Source: Magnetospira sp. (GTDB lineage Bacteria > Pseudomonadota > Alphaproteobacteria > Rhodospirillales > Magnetospiraceae). Taken from it: a stretch of 14,361 bases of DNA. The position numbers and the translations under genes are program-made. The stretch is from the NCBI GenBank assembly GCA_028277325.1, contig JANQGL010000285.1, positions 1 to 14,361 on the forward strand, written 5' to 3'. This document shows, one piece after another, positions 1 to 6,502 of this stretch (within the stretch, counting starts at the first letter, position 1; every line of letters starts with the position of its first letter). The notes under the pieces are model-generated. The model was not told the origin of the DNA. It searched no databases and saw only the letters and a list, made by a program, of their open reading frames with translations.

Positions 1-34
1 AACGCGATCCCGCGTGATCATGTCTGTGACAACC

Positions 35-57
35 GGGTCCGCGACGGGACCTTTTTT
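35..57 (+). terminator. Rho-independent terminator of an off-window gene
   Basis: A 5-bp stem (GGTCC at 36-40, GGACC at 47-51) with a 6-nt loop is followed directly by six T residues (52-57). This is the classic intrinsic terminator layout on the plus strand. The terminated gene lies left of the window; one reading frame has a TGA at 15-17 that could be its end, but that is a guess. Confidence 0.6.
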
Positions 58-138
58 CAACCGCGGTCACGCCAGGCTTGCGCGGTCCTTCGGGGATGCG
101 CCGGCCGACGGCGGCGACCGGAACGAAGGATCCTGCGA

Positions 139-633
139 ATGCCGGAGCGTTGGCTGCAGATCAAGGGCGATCCGTCCGTGCGCTCCTTTTTGTTCGAGCA
201 GAGACGGGTGGTCAGCCTGTTCGACGAACACCTGGATCAGATGCACGGCATCATCTACGCGCTGTTCCTGCGCAAGGGCATGTTTCATTCCAAGATCCAC
301 TACTCGTCGAGCCAGATCACCTGCTGGTTCGCACGCGACCCGTTTTGTTACGAGAAGTTCGTCCGCGAGGAGGTTCTGGCGCCGGATTTCCTGGACCGGT
401 TTCCCGATGGCGACCATGCCGGGCGCCGGTCGCTGATCGGTCCGCGCAACCTGTCGCGGCTGTTGCAGGAGTTCAAGCGGTTGCGGCTGACCGACGAGGA
501 GATCTATCTCCGCAACGGCGCGGTGAACCTGATCAACGGCATGATCAACATGTCGTTCTCCTGCGACGGCACCCACTACATCGATCACCGGACGTTCTTC
601 GCCAGGCTGGACAGCTTCGCCGCGCCGGCGTGA
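139..633 (+). CDS. Hypothetical protein, 164 aa, family not recognised
   Basis: The ATG at 139 is preceded by a GAAGGA ribosome-binding site (about 9 nt away), and the frame is open to a TGA at 631-633. Third codon positions are strongly G/C, as in neighbouring real genes. The protein looks soluble: no signal peptide and no long hydrophobic stretch. It is rich in aromatic and charged residues (FLFEQRR at 17-23, YEKFVREEVL at 71-80, a helical basic/acidic stretch around 104-123) and has three cysteines (62, 70, 142). I recognise no catalytic motif or family and propose no function. It follows a terminator at 35-57, so it probably has its own promoter, although none is clear. Downstream there is only a 12-bp palindrome (651-662) before the opposing tRNA-His. 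Being a real gene is likely; its role is unknown. Confidence 0.72.
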   Translation: MPERWLQIKGDPSVRSFLFEQRRVVSLFDEHLDQMHGIIYALFLRKGMFHSKIHYSSSQITCWFARDPFCYEKFVREEVLAPDFLDRFPDGDHAGRRSLIGPRNLSRLLQEFKRLRLTDEEIYLRNGAVNLINGMINMSFSCDGTHYIDHRTFFARLDSFAAPA

Positions 634-697
634 GCCTCGGCGGGGACGGGCCGGCGCGCCGGGTTCTGCCGACCGAAGCGTATCTTTTTGAAAATAT

Positions 698-775
698 TGG
701 GGCGAGCGATCGGATTCGAACCGACGACCCCCTGGACCACAACCAGGTGCTCTAACCGACTGAGCTACGCTCGCC
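698..775 (-). tRNA. tRNA-His (GTG anticodon)
   Basis: The minus strand folds into a full cloverleaf. The acceptor stem GCGAGCG pairs with CGCTCGC, the D-arm starts GCTCAG, the anticodon stem CCTGG/CCAGG encloses TTGTGGT with anticodon GTG, and the T-arm contains GGTTCGAATCC. The extra G-1 at 775 stands opposite C73 at 701, the identity feature of tRNA-His, and CCA is genome-encoded (698-700). The gene converges on the 139-633 gene. I see no hairpin terminator in the 64 bp between them. Confidence 0.97.
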
Positions 776-790
776 ATCGCGGGAGGGCCT

Positions 791-819
791 TGATTAGCGC
801 TCCAACCCAGCAGCGTCAA
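791..819 (-). promoter_or_regulatory. Predicted sigma-70 promoter of tRNA-His
   Basis: On the minus strand a -35 box TTGACG (814-819) and a -10 box TAATCA (791-796) are separated by exactly 17 bp. This predicts a start near 784, a few bases ahead of the mature tRNA 5' end at 775. The spacing and position fit a housekeeping tRNA promoter; the -10 box is only a partial match. Confidence 0.6.
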
Positions 820-1013
820 GGGAAATAGCACGCCCGCGAAGACCCCGCGGGCGCCGCGCCGGTCCGGTCGCGCCGGACGGCCAAGCGGCAAGGCGGCGAA
901 AGAATGGGCAACTGCTTTTTTTTTGGGCGCCGGGTTTGGTGCGGCAACGGGCCGGATGGTCTTTTGGCCAAGGAATCCCTTGCGACAGCCGGTCGATTGA
1001 CGGCAAAGTGCGC
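820..1013. other. Noncoding region between tRNA-His and glnB promoters
   Basis: I see no gene here. The region holds two short GC-rich inverted repeats (GCCCGCG 832-838 with CGCGGGC 846-852; GTCCGG 862-867 with CCGGAC 873-878) and a run of nine T residues at 916-924 with no stem immediately before it. NtrC enhancer sites would be expected upstream of the sigma-54 promoter at 1014-1030. I looked for paired GCAC...GTGC half-sites with conventional spacing and did not find a convincing pair. Confidence 0.4.
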
Positions 1014-1030
1014 TTGGCACGGCACGTGCT
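1014..1030 (+). promoter_or_regulatory. Sigma-54 (RpoN) promoter of glnBA
   Basis: The 17-nt element TTGGCACGGCACGTGCT matches the sigma-54 consensus YTGGCACGrNNNTTGCW at every defined position but one (G for T at 1026). The invariant GG (1016-1017) and GC (1028-1029) have the required 10-nt spacing. The predicted start near 1040 gives a leader of about 65 nt before glnB. A sigma-54 promoter here is known from related glnBA operons, where phosphorylated NtrC activates it under nitrogen limitation. Confidence 0.85.
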
Positions 1031-1105
1031 TTGACGGTAGGGGACCTTGGCTTGGCCGAGGTCGCCCCGAAGTCCGCTGACACAATAAAAAGGGGGACGG
1101 TTCCA

Positions 1106-1444
1106 ATGAAGAAAATCGAGGCGATCATCAAGCCTTTCAAACTCGACGAGGTGAAGGACGCGCTTCACGAAGTGGGTCTGCAGGGCATCACCGTGGTCGA
1201 AGCCAAGGGGTTCGGTCGCCAAAAAGGACACACGGAGCTCTATCGGGGCGCCGAATACGTGGTCGACTTCCTGCCCAAGGTGAAGATCGAACTGGTGGTC
1301 GACGATTCGCTGGTCGAACGGGCCATCGAGGCCATCCAGCAGGCCGCCTACACGGGTCGGATCGGCGATGGAAAGATCTTCATCTCGACCATTGAAGACG
1401 CCATCCGCATCCGAACGGGCGAGCGCGGCAACGACGCCGTCTGA
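1106..1444 (+). CDS. glnB: Nitrogen regulatory protein PII (GlnB), 112 aa
   Basis: PII is the cytoplasmic trimeric sensor of 2-oxoglutarate, ATP/ADP and, through uridylylation, glutamine status. The 112-aa length is typical. The sequence opens MKKIEAIIKPFKLDEVK, the usual PII start. The T-loop carries Tyr51 in RGAEYVVDF, the uridylylation target, and the C-terminal nucleotide-binding part has TGRIGDGKIFI followed by the basic IRIRTGE segment. The frame is open further upstream to 1031, but the ATG at 1106 gives the family N-terminus, follows a GGGGG purine stretch, and lies downstream of the sigma-54 promoter. glnA starts 43 bp downstream, so the two form one operon. The pairing with glnA and the promoter type favour GlnB over the GlnK paralogue, which usually precedes amtB. 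Confidence 0.96.
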   Translation: MKKIEAIIKPFKLDEVKDALHEVGLQGITVVEAKGFGRQKGHTELYRGAEYVVDFLPKVKIELVVDDSLVERAIEAIQQAAYTGRIGDGKIFISTIEDAIRIRTGERGNDAV

Positions 1445-1487
1445 CCCGAGCCGGTATTTACTCCATCGTTTTGAAGGGTAAGCAACC

Positions 1488-2909
1488 ATGACGCTGAAAT
1501 GCGACACTCCCGAGGACGTCCTCAAGCTGATCAAGGACAATGACGTCAAGTACGTCGATCTCCGTTTCTCCGATCCGCGCGGCAAATGGCAGCACCTGTC
1601 CATGGTATCCGGGGTGGTCGAAGAGGACTCCTTCTCCGACGGAATCATGTTCGACGGCTCGTCCATCGCCGGCTGGAAGGCGATCAACGAATCCGACATG
1701 GCGCTGATTCCCGATGCCTCGACGGCCGTCATGGACCCGTTCTCGGCCCAGAGCACGCTGATCCTCAACTGCGACGTCTTCGAGCCCGGCACCGGCCAGG
1801 CCTACAACCGCGATCCGCGCTCCATCGCCAAGGCGGCCGAGGCCTACCTGAAATCGACCGGCATCGGCGACACCGCCTACTTCGGCCCGGAGCCGGAGTT
1901 CTTCGTGTTCGACGACGTGCGCTTCCAGGTCGACATGAACAAGGTCGGCTACGAGTTCGATTCCGACGAAGGCCCCTACGTCACCGGCAAGATCATGCCG
2001 GAAGGCAACATCGGCCACCGCCCGACGGTCAAGGGCGGCTACTTCCCGGTGCCGCCGGTGGATTCGGCGTCCGACCTGCGCGGCGAGATGGTGTCGGTGA
2101 TGCAGGAAATGGGCCTCGCGATGGACAAGCATCACCACGAGGTGGCGCCGTCGCAGCATGAACTGGGCCTGACCTTCTCGACCCTGGTGCGTTGCGCCGA
2201 CAACGTGCAGATCTACAAGTACGTGGTCCACATGGTCGCCCACACCTACGGCAAGACGGCGACCTTCATGCCGAAACCGGTGATCAACGACAACGGCTCG
2301 GGCATGCACACCCACCAGTCGATCTGGAAGGACGGCAAGCCGACCTTCGCCGGCTCGGGCTACTCCGACCTGTCGGACACCGCCCTGCACTACATCGGCG
2401 GCATCATCAAGCACGCCCGGGCGCTGAACGCCTTCACCAACCCGTCGACCAACTCCTACAAGCGCCTGATCCCCGGCTTCGAGGCCCCGGTGCTGCTCGC
2501 CTACTCGGCCCGCAACCGCTCCGCCTCCTGCCGCATCCCGTTCACCGCGAGCCCCAACGGCAAGCGCGTCGAGGTCCGCTTCCCCGACCCGACCGCCAAC
2601 CCCTACCTGGCCTTCTCGGCCATGGTGATGGCCGGCCTGGACGGCATCCAGAACAAGATCGACCCGGGTCAGGCGATGGACAAGAACCTCTACGACCTGC
2701 CGCCGGAGGAACTGGCCGACGTCCCGACCGTCTGCGGCTCGCTGCGCCAGGCCCTGGAAGCCCTGGAGGCCGACTACGAGTTCCTGACCAAGGGCGACGT
2801 GTTCACCAGGGACATGCTGGACGGCTACATGGAGCTGAAGTGGGAAGAGGTGTACAACTTCGAGCACACCCCGCACCCGGTCGAGTTCCAGATGTACTAC
2901 TCGTCGTAA
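1488..2909 (+). CDS. glnA: Glutamine synthetase type I, 473 aa
   Basis: This enzyme makes glutamine from glutamate, ammonia and ATP and is the main ammonium-assimilating enzyme. All type I signatures are present: the catalytic DGSSIAGW segment (57-64), the glutamate/metal-binding KPVINDNGSGMHTHQS (264-279), and the nucleotide-region motif NRSASCRIP (343-351). Tyr402 in KNLYDLPPEE is the adenylylation site, so activity should be controlled by GlnE, which itself responds to PII from the adjacent glnB. The length fits the 468-475 aa of the family. A GAAGGG ribosome-binding site lies 11 nt before the ATG. The gene is transcribed with glnB from the sigma-54 promoter, and a further promoter in the 43-bp gap cannot be excluded. 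A hairpin terminator follows at 3071. Confidence 0.98.
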   Translation: MTLKCDTPEDVLKLIKDNDVKYVDLRFSDPRGKWQHLSMVSGVVEEDSFSDGIMFDGSSIAGWKAINESDMALIPDASTAVMDPFSAQSTLILNCDVFEPGTGQAYNRDPRSIAKAAEAYLKSTGIGDTAYFGPEPEFFVFDDVRFQVDMNKVGYEFDSDEGPYVTGKIMPEGNIGHRPTVKGGYFPVPPVDSASDLRGEMVSVMQEMGLAMDKHHHEVAPSQHELGLTFSTLVRCADNVQIYKYVVHMVAHTYGKTATFMPKPVINDNGSGMHTHQSIWKDGKPTFAGSGYSDLSDTALHYIGGIIKHARALNAFTNPSTNSYKRLIPGFEAPVLLAYSARNRSASCRIPFTASPNGKRVEVRFPDPTANPYLAFSAMVMAGLDGIQNKIDPGQAMDKNLYDLPPEELADVPTVCGSLRQALEALEADYEFLTKGDVFTRDMLDGYMELKWEEVYNFEHTPHPVEFQMYYSS

Positions 2910-2947
2910 GGGTTTCTCTTCTTCGAGAACAAGGCCTTAGGCAGAAA

Positions 2948-3025
2948 CGCGTTAGACTGGACTGGCTAAAAAAAACCGACAGGACCCAAGGAAAACCAAC
3001 AGGTCCGGACGGTGAGTCTAACGCG
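2948..3025. repeat. Long-range inverted repeat in the glnA 3' region
   Basis: CGCGTTAGACT (2948-2958) is the exact reverse complement of AGTCTAACGCG (3015-3025), 56 bp apart. Inside it a second pair, GGACC (2982-2986) and GGTCC (3002-3006), can close a nested stem. The intervening strand is unusually A-rich for this genome, with eight consecutive A residues at 2968-2975. The transcript could fold into a two-tier structure after the glnA stop codon. Its function is unknown; a stability element or a 3'-derived small RNA are possibilities. Confidence 0.5.
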
Positions 3026-3070
3026 AGACCCGGCCGCTTGCGCGACCCGGTCCTGACACGGTCCGACGTG

Positions 3071-3101
3071 AGCCCTCACCCGGTGATCGGGTGGGGGCTT
3101 T
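3071..3101 (+). terminator. Probable terminator of glnBA
   Basis: AGCCCTCACCCG (3071-3082) pairs with CGGGTGGGGGCT (3088-3099) across a 5-nt loop, giving 12 pairs including one G-U. The T-tail is short (TTT, then CGT), so termination may be partial. It stands 161 bp after the glnA stop, ahead of the opposing hemA. Confidence 0.7.
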
Positions 3102-3129
3102 CGTCTGGTGCGCCCGGCATGGCGCACGA

Positions 3130-3165
3130 CAAAGAATGGGCGGGTGGCCGCCGGCCCCCGCCCAT
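3130..3165 (-). terminator. Rho-independent terminator of hemA
   Basis: Downstream of hemA on the minus strand a perfect 9-bp stem (ATGGGCGGG/CCCGCCCAT, 3136-3144 and 3157-3165) continues through a one-base bulge into GGCC/GGCC closing a 3-nt loop. It is followed by TCTTTGT. It begins 27 bp after the hemA stop codon. Confidence 0.75.
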
Positions 3166-3192
3166 GGGTGCGATGGGTCGCGTGGATCGCCG

Positions 3193-4410
3193 TCAGGCGG
3201 CGGTGCGGAACTCCAGTCCCAGCTTCTTCCAGACCGCCTGCATGGCGTTCACCAGATGGTCCATCTCGGCGTCGTTGTGCAGCGGCGTCGGCGTGAAGCG
3301 CAGGCGCTCGGTGCCGCGCGGCACGGTCGGGTAGTTGATCGGCTGCACGTAGATGCCGTAGTCGTCCATCAGCATGTCGCTGGCCTGCTTGCACAGCACC
3401 GGATCGCCGACCCGCACCGGCACGATGTGGCTCGGGTTCTCGATCACCGGAATGCCGATCTCGGCGAACCGCCGCTTGAGGGTCTGCGAACGCTCCTGAT
3501 GCCGCTCGCGCACCTCGTTGTGCTGCTTGAGGTAGCGGATGCTGGCCAGGCAGCCGGCGGCGACCGCCGGCGGCATGGAAGTCGAGAAGATGAACCCGGT
3601 GCCGTAGGAGCGCACGAAGTCGCACATCTCCTTGGACCCGGCGATGTAGCCGCCGACCACGCCGAAGGCCTTGGCCATGGTGCCCTGGATCACGGTCAGC
3701 CGGTGCGCGAGGCCCTCGCGCTCGGCGATGCCGCCGCCCCGGTGGCCGTACATGCCGACCGCGTGCACCTCGTCGATGAAGGTCATGGCGCCGTATTCGT
3801 CGGCCAGATCGCAGAAGTCGGCGATCGGCGCCACGGCGCCGTCCATCGAATAGACGGACTCGAACAGGATCATCTTCGCGCGGTCGCGCGGCAGCGACTT
3901 GAGCTTCTCCTCAAGGTCCTTCGCGTCGTTGTGCTTGAAGATCAGCTTCTCGCAACGCGAGTGGCGCATGCCCTCGATCATCGAGTTGTGGTTCTTGGCG
4001 TCCGAGATCAGGACCATGTCGGGGATCATCGACGCGATGGTGCTGATCGCGGTCAGGTTGGCGACCCAGGCCGACTGGAACAGCAGCCCGGCCTCCTTGC
4101 CGTGCAGGTCGGCCAGCTCCCGTTCGAGCAGCACGTGGAAATGGTTGGTGCCGGAGATGTTGCGGGTGCCGCCGGCGCCGGCGCCGCTCTTGTCGAGCGC
4201 GGCGTGCATGGCGCTCAGAACCTCCGGGTTCTGGCCCTGGCCGAGGTAATCGTTGGAGCACCAGACGGTGACCTCGCGGGTGCCGCCCGGATAATGGTTG
4301 ATCGCCCTCGGGAACTCTCCCAGCTTGCGTTCCAGATCGGCGAAAATGCGGTACCGGCCCTCCTCGCGGAGAGAGGCGACCTTCTCGGTGAAGAACTTCT
4401 CGTAGTCCAT
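3193..4410 (-). CDS. hemA: 5-aminolevulinate synthase, 405 aa
   Basis: ALA synthase condenses glycine with succinyl-CoA using pyridoxal phosphate. It is the first step of the C4 (Shemin) route to heme, chlorophylls and cobalamin, and is characteristic of alphaproteobacteria. The sequence shows the glycine-rich GAGAGGTRNISGTNHFH (76-92), Asp213 in FIDEVHAVG, which would contact the PLP ring nitrogen, and the Schiff-base lysine Lys247 in QGTMAKAFG. The 405-aa length is normal. The open frame extends upstream to 4518, but the ATG at 4410 has GGAGGGG immediately upstream and gives the family N-terminus (MDYEKFFTEKV). The gene stands alone, ends in a strong terminator, and is divergent from the DUF2059 gene. 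Its product could feed the B12 pathway, but this window holds only B12 uptake genes. Confidence 0.97.
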   Translation of the reverse strand: MDYEKFFTEKVASLREEGRYRIFADLERKLGEFPRAINHYPGGTREVTVWCSNDYLGQGQNPEVLSAMHAALDKSGAGAGGTRNISGTNHFHVLLERELADLHGKEAGLLFQSAWVANLTAISTIASMIPDMVLISDAKNHNSMIEGMRHSRCEKLIFKHNDAKDLEEKLKSLPRDRAKMILFESVYSMDGAVAPIADFCDLADEYGAMTFIDEVHAVGMYGHRGGGIAEREGLAHRLTVIQGTMAKAFGVVGGYIAGSKEMCDFVRSYGTGFIFSTSMPPAVAAGCLASIRYLKQHNEVRERHQERSQTLKRRFAEIGIPVIENPSHIVPVRVGDPVLCKQASDMLMDDYGIYVQPINYPTVPRGTERLRFTPTPLHNDAEMDHLVNAMQAVWKKLGLEFRTAA

Positions 4411-4743
4411 TGCCCCTCCAATCAACTCCTTGACGTGAACCCCCCGATCCGAACGCCACCCACGTTCGGGCCGTGCGAACAGGACGGAAACTCTAGAGGA
4501 AGCGCCCCCACCCCGCAACCGGATAACGATTTGCTAACTCCGGAATGTGGCGAAATCTTGCCGATTCGGCCGAGTCGCGCCGTTGTGGTGATCGATTCGC
4601 CTCATCCGATGCGGGGCCGTGAAATCGCCGGCGCGTCCGGTGCCGGCGGGAGAAAGGGCGCGCCCGGCGCGACCATTCGTGGTAGGCTGCCGCTCCGCCG
4701 TTCCTCCCCGACATGTCACGACGTCACCCAAGGAGACCGAATC
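4411..4743. other. Divergent intergenic region hemA / DUF2059 gene
   Basis: This 333-bp stretch holds no convincing gene. On the hemA side, CCGAACG (4449-4455) and CGTTCGG (4463-4469) form a 7-bp stem with a 7-nt loop, probably in the hemA leader. A weak minus-strand promoter is possible further up (TTGCGG, 17-bp gap, TAGAGT, in the 4490-4530 area). Another inverted repeat, CGCCGGC (4626-4632) with GCCGGCG (4642-4648), lies on the DUF2059 side. I could not identify an FNR-type or other named operator. Confidence 0.4.
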
Positions 4744-5238
4744 ATGCGCCGGACGATCTTCGCTCTTTTGCTCGCCGCGACCCTGGCCACGACGGTCCCC
4801 GTCGCGGCGCGCGCCGCCGACGCCGCGGCCGCGGCGGCGGCGCGGGACCTGATCCAGACCATGGACCTGCAAAGCATGATCGACAAGATGCTCGGTGTCC
4901 TGACTCCGATGATCGTCCAGCAGGTCAAGGCCGAGAACCCGGAGATCCCGGACGAGATCCTGACGGTCATTTCACAGGAATTCATGACGGCGCTGAAGGA
5001 GGATTACGCCACGTTCGAGAAAGGCGCCGTCGCCGTCTACACGTCGCATTTCACGGCCGACGAGCTGAGGGATGTGGCAGCGTTCTACCGCACGCCGACC
5101 GGCCGCAAGACGCTCGAAAAAATGCCCCTCGTCACCCAGCAGAGCATGGTCCTCGGGCAGAAATGGGCCCAGGCCTCGATGCCGCGCGCCATCGAGCGGG
5201 TCAAGCGGCGCCTGGCCGAGATGGGATACAAGAATTAG
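4744..5238 (+). CDS. Exported DUF2059 family protein, 164 aa
   Basis: The N-terminus is a clear Sec signal peptide: basic MRR, hydrophobic IFALLLAATLATTVPVA, and an AARA-A cleavage region near residue 24. The mature part is mostly helical and carries the DUF2059 hallmark, residues about 87-135: an acidic/aromatic YATFEKGAVAVYTSHFT, then DELRDVAAFYRTPTGRKTLEKMP. In this family the FTxxEL...AFYxxPxGrK pattern is conserved, but the function is unknown. The ATG at 4744 follows AAGGAGA by 6 nt. The TAG stop (5236-5238) overlaps the start of a 71-bp palindromic element that may have been inserted at the TA of the stop codon. The gene is monocistronic and divergent from hemA. Confidence 0.88.
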   Translation: MRRTIFALLLAATLATTVPVAARAADAAAAAAARDLIQTMDLQSMIDKMLGVLTPMIVQQVKAENPEIPDEILTVISQEFMTALKEDYATFEKGAVAVYTSHFTADELRDVAAFYRTPTGRKTLEKMPLVTQQSMVLGQKWAQASMPRAIERVKRRLAEMGYKN

Positions 5239-5307
5239 TGTGGTGGAGTCGAAGTTCGCGACAGTGTTCGGGGCGGAGTCCATGGCGAGCTTCGAATCCA
5301 CCACACT
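5237..5307. mobile_element. 71-bp inverted-repeat element, copy 1 (MITE-like)
   Basis: The ends AGTGTGGTGGA...(left) and ...TCCACCACACT (right) are inverted repeats; about 24 bp of each arm pair with 3 mismatches. The reverse complement of the copy at 13498-13568 aligns over all 71 bp without gaps and matches 63 of 71 positions. TA lies at both boundaries, so an alternative view is a 69-bp element beginning GTGTGG with a TA target duplication. It encodes no protein. Its left end supplies the AG of the TAG stop of the DUF2059 gene. Confidence 0.8.
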
Positions 5308-5308
5308 A

Positions 5309-5370
5309 GTGCAGCGATCCAAGCGAAAGATTCGGGCGAAGGTCGACGTTCGTTTGGTGAATCGCTGCAC
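5309..5370. repeat. 62-bp palindromic element
   Basis: GTGCAGCGAT (5309-5318) is the exact reverse complement of ATCGCTGCAC (5361-5370). Just inside, CCAAGCGAA (5319-5327) pairs with TTCGTTTGG (5349-5357) with one G-U. The centre holds TTCG/CGAA. It lies directly against the 71-bp element but does not resemble it, and no second copy occurs in this window. It is probably another REP-like or miniature element. Confidence 0.6.
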
Positions 5371-5397
5371 AAACAAATGCTTGACTGGGGCGCCGGG

Positions 5398-5424
5398 CCG
5401 ACAAAAAGATACACCTTTTGTCGG
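5398..5424. repeat. Perfect 9-bp stem-loop
   Basis: CCGACAAAA (5398-5406) pairs exactly with TTTTGTCGG (5416-5424) around a 9-nt loop. Because the A and T runs lie inside the stem, this could act as a weak bidirectional terminator between the convergent genes. Flanking this hairpin and the element at 5309-5370, CTAGTGCA (5306-5313) and TGCACTAG (5431-5438) form a wider inverted pair. Confidence 0.5.
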
Positions 5425-5463
5425 AGTCGGTGCACTAGGTCCGCGTATTGTCGAGAAGCGGTA

Positions 5464-5502
5464 TCCGCCAGCCGGGCGCCGAAGGATCAACCGGCTGGCG
5501 GA
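5464..5502 (-). terminator. Strong 12-bp hairpin after the lipoprotein gene
   Basis: TCCGCCAGCCGG (5464-5475) is the exact complement of CCGGCTGGCGGA (5491-5502) with a 15-nt loop. It begins 16 bp after the lipoprotein stop codon, where a terminator is expected, but neither strand has a T-run behind it. Rho-independent termination is therefore uncertain, and a 3'-end stabilising role is equally possible. Confidence 0.5.
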
Positions 5503-5518
5503 ACGTCCATGCCGTTGT

Positions 5519-5923
5519 TCAGCCGCCGACACACCGCCGGACGACGGCGGAGCAGTTCTTGATGCTGCCGAAACCCCAGCCGCTACGGTTGTCGCTGTCC
5601 ACGGCGATGATCCGGCCGTCGTGAACCTTGATCTCGAACACGCAGGCCCTGGCACTCGCGGCGTCACTCGGTCGGGGCGTGGCCTGCAGGGCGCCTGCGG
5701 GGCTGCGGACCTGCGCCGACGAGTAGACGTAGATCTGACCTGCCGTGCCGGGGACATCGCGAATGTCCAGAGGGTCGCCGATGCACCTGGCCAGCAGGGT
5801 GGCCTCCCGACCGACAAGGGTGTTCTTGGCCGACCGGATCTTTTTCATGTGCGGCGCGCCGCACGCGGCCAAAACCATGGACATCAGGGCCGCCGACAAG
5901 ACGAGCAGGGAAAGGCGTTTCAT
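5519..5923 (-). CDS. Small predicted lipoprotein, 134 aa
   Basis: The N-terminus MKRLSLLVLSAALMSMVLAAC is a lipoprotein signal with lipobox LAAC, so Cys21 would be lipidated and the protein anchored in a membrane facing the periplasm. The mature part is about 113 aa. A segment at 33-70 (KNTLVGREATLLARCIGDP, then IYVYSS) faintly recalls the helix-helix-strand start of SmpA/OmlA (BamE-like) domains. Four further cysteines (47, 94, 124, 131) could form two disulphides. GGAAGG upstream of the ATG is the probable ribosome-binding site. It starts 26 bp after the membrane-protein gene and shares its operator-bearing promoter. Function unknown. Confidence 0.78.
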   Translation of the reverse strand: MKRLSLLVLSAALMSMVLAACGAPHMKKIRSAKNTLVGREATLLARCIGDPLDIRDVPGTAGQIYVYSSAQVRSPAGALQATPRPSDAASARACVFEIKVHDGRIIAVDSDNRSGWGFGSIKNCSAVVRRCVGG

Positions 5924-5949
5924 GATGAGGATTCCTTCCTGTTGGGGGG

Positions 5950-6396
5950 TCACGTTGCGGTTTCGATCTTGCGGCCGGTCATGCGCAGACCGTCGCGCAT
6001 GTTCAGGCCGAGAAGGGCGATATTCACCGCACCGGCGAGCAGTTCGAGCGCCTGGACGGTGTAGAAAGCCGTGTCGAACGCGTCGGCGCGGGCCTTTGCG
6101 GCCAGGAACAGCGCGGCCGGGATCAGGACCACGACGCCATTGGCGACGATGACGGGCATGCGCCTGCGCTTGATCTGGACAAGTTCGCCCGAACGTCCCT
6201 TCGCAAGCCGGAATCCGCTGCCGCCGGCCGCCGCGAGCGCGGGAATCAGCAGCAGGAACGCCCAGGGTATGGCGGTCTTGACCGCGACGACGTCGCCGGT
6301 CGCCCCGAAAACCTCGGCGACGACGGTGGAGACCCAGAAGAGCGCGATCAACAGAAGCGCGAGCGCGCCGGCGATCGGGTGAAGGGCCTTGGGCAT
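5950..6396 (-). CDS. Small integral membrane protein, 148 aa, unknown family
   Basis: Four hydrophobic segments are visible at about 7-30, 42-58, 80-100 and 108-132. They are separated by a basic loop (KGRSGELVQIKRRR, 66-79) that is probably cytoplasmic and by a short charged turn. The ATG at 6396 has AAGGAG 9 nt upstream. I do not recognise the family and see no catalytic motif. The gene leads a two-gene operon with the lipoprotein downstream. Its promoter carries two copies of the operator that also stands before the RND efflux operon, so the protein probably belongs to the same drug or envelope-stress response. It could be an accessory of that response, but this is inference. Confidence 0.75.
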   Translation of the reverse strand: MPKALHPIAGALALLLIALFWVSTVVAEVFGATGDVVAVKTAIPWAFLLLIPALAAAGGSGFRLAKGRSGELVQIKRRRMPVIVANGVVVLIPAALFLAAKARADAFDTAFYTVQALELLAGAVNIALLGLNMRDGLRMTGRKIETAT

Positions 6397-6423
6397 GACT
6401 CGATCTCCTTGGCGGATTTATGC

Positions 6424-6462
6424 ATAGCACGCTATATAGCAGAAAGATAGCACACTATTCAA
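6424..6462 (-). promoter_or_regulatory. Promoter with two operator dyads (membrane protein operon)
   Basis: On the minus strand, -35 TTGAAT (6457-6462) and -10 TATATA (6433-6438) are 18 bp apart, about 37 bp before the start codon at 6396. Two 12-bp dyads overlay them: ATAGCACACTAT (6447-6458) overlaps the -35 box and ATAGCACGCTAT (6424-6435) overlaps the -10 box and start point. Dyad centres are 23 bp apart. This layout is typical of repression by a TetR-like or similar dimer. The perfect form of the dyad appears twice before the RND operon. Confidence 0.75.
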
Positions 6463-6502
6463 TAACCAACGGGCCTCGGCCGCGCGATTCCGCGCGCCGG
6501 CT

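Noticed and set aside
916..924. T9 tract as a terminator
   Set aside because: No stem lies immediately before it on the plus strand, and no plus-strand gene ends nearby.
1458..2876. 472-codon open frame on the minus strand opposite glnA
   Set aside because: It lies fully antisense to glnA, whose family motifs are unmistakable. The translation is the Val/His/Arg/Gly-rich type produced by GC3-biased codons read in reverse.
3091..4743. Long upstream extension of the DUF2059 frame
   Set aside because: This part of the frame is antisense to hemA. The signal peptide and AAGGAGA site place the true start at 4744.
5431..5437. TGCACTA as an NtrC half-site
   Set aside because: It lies at the 3' ends of convergent genes, pairs with TAGTGCA more than 100 bp away, and no promoter is near.
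6407..6417. CTTGGCGGATT, matching part of the btuB-leader loop motif
   Set aside because: An 11-nt match on the plus strand that overlaps the Shine-Dalgarno of the minus-strand membrane protein, with no hairpin around it. Probably chance.
5924..6430. Upstream extension of the lipoprotein frame
   Set aside because: It overlaps the membrane-protein gene in another frame, and the lipoprotein signal with its own ribosome-binding site fixes the start at 5923.
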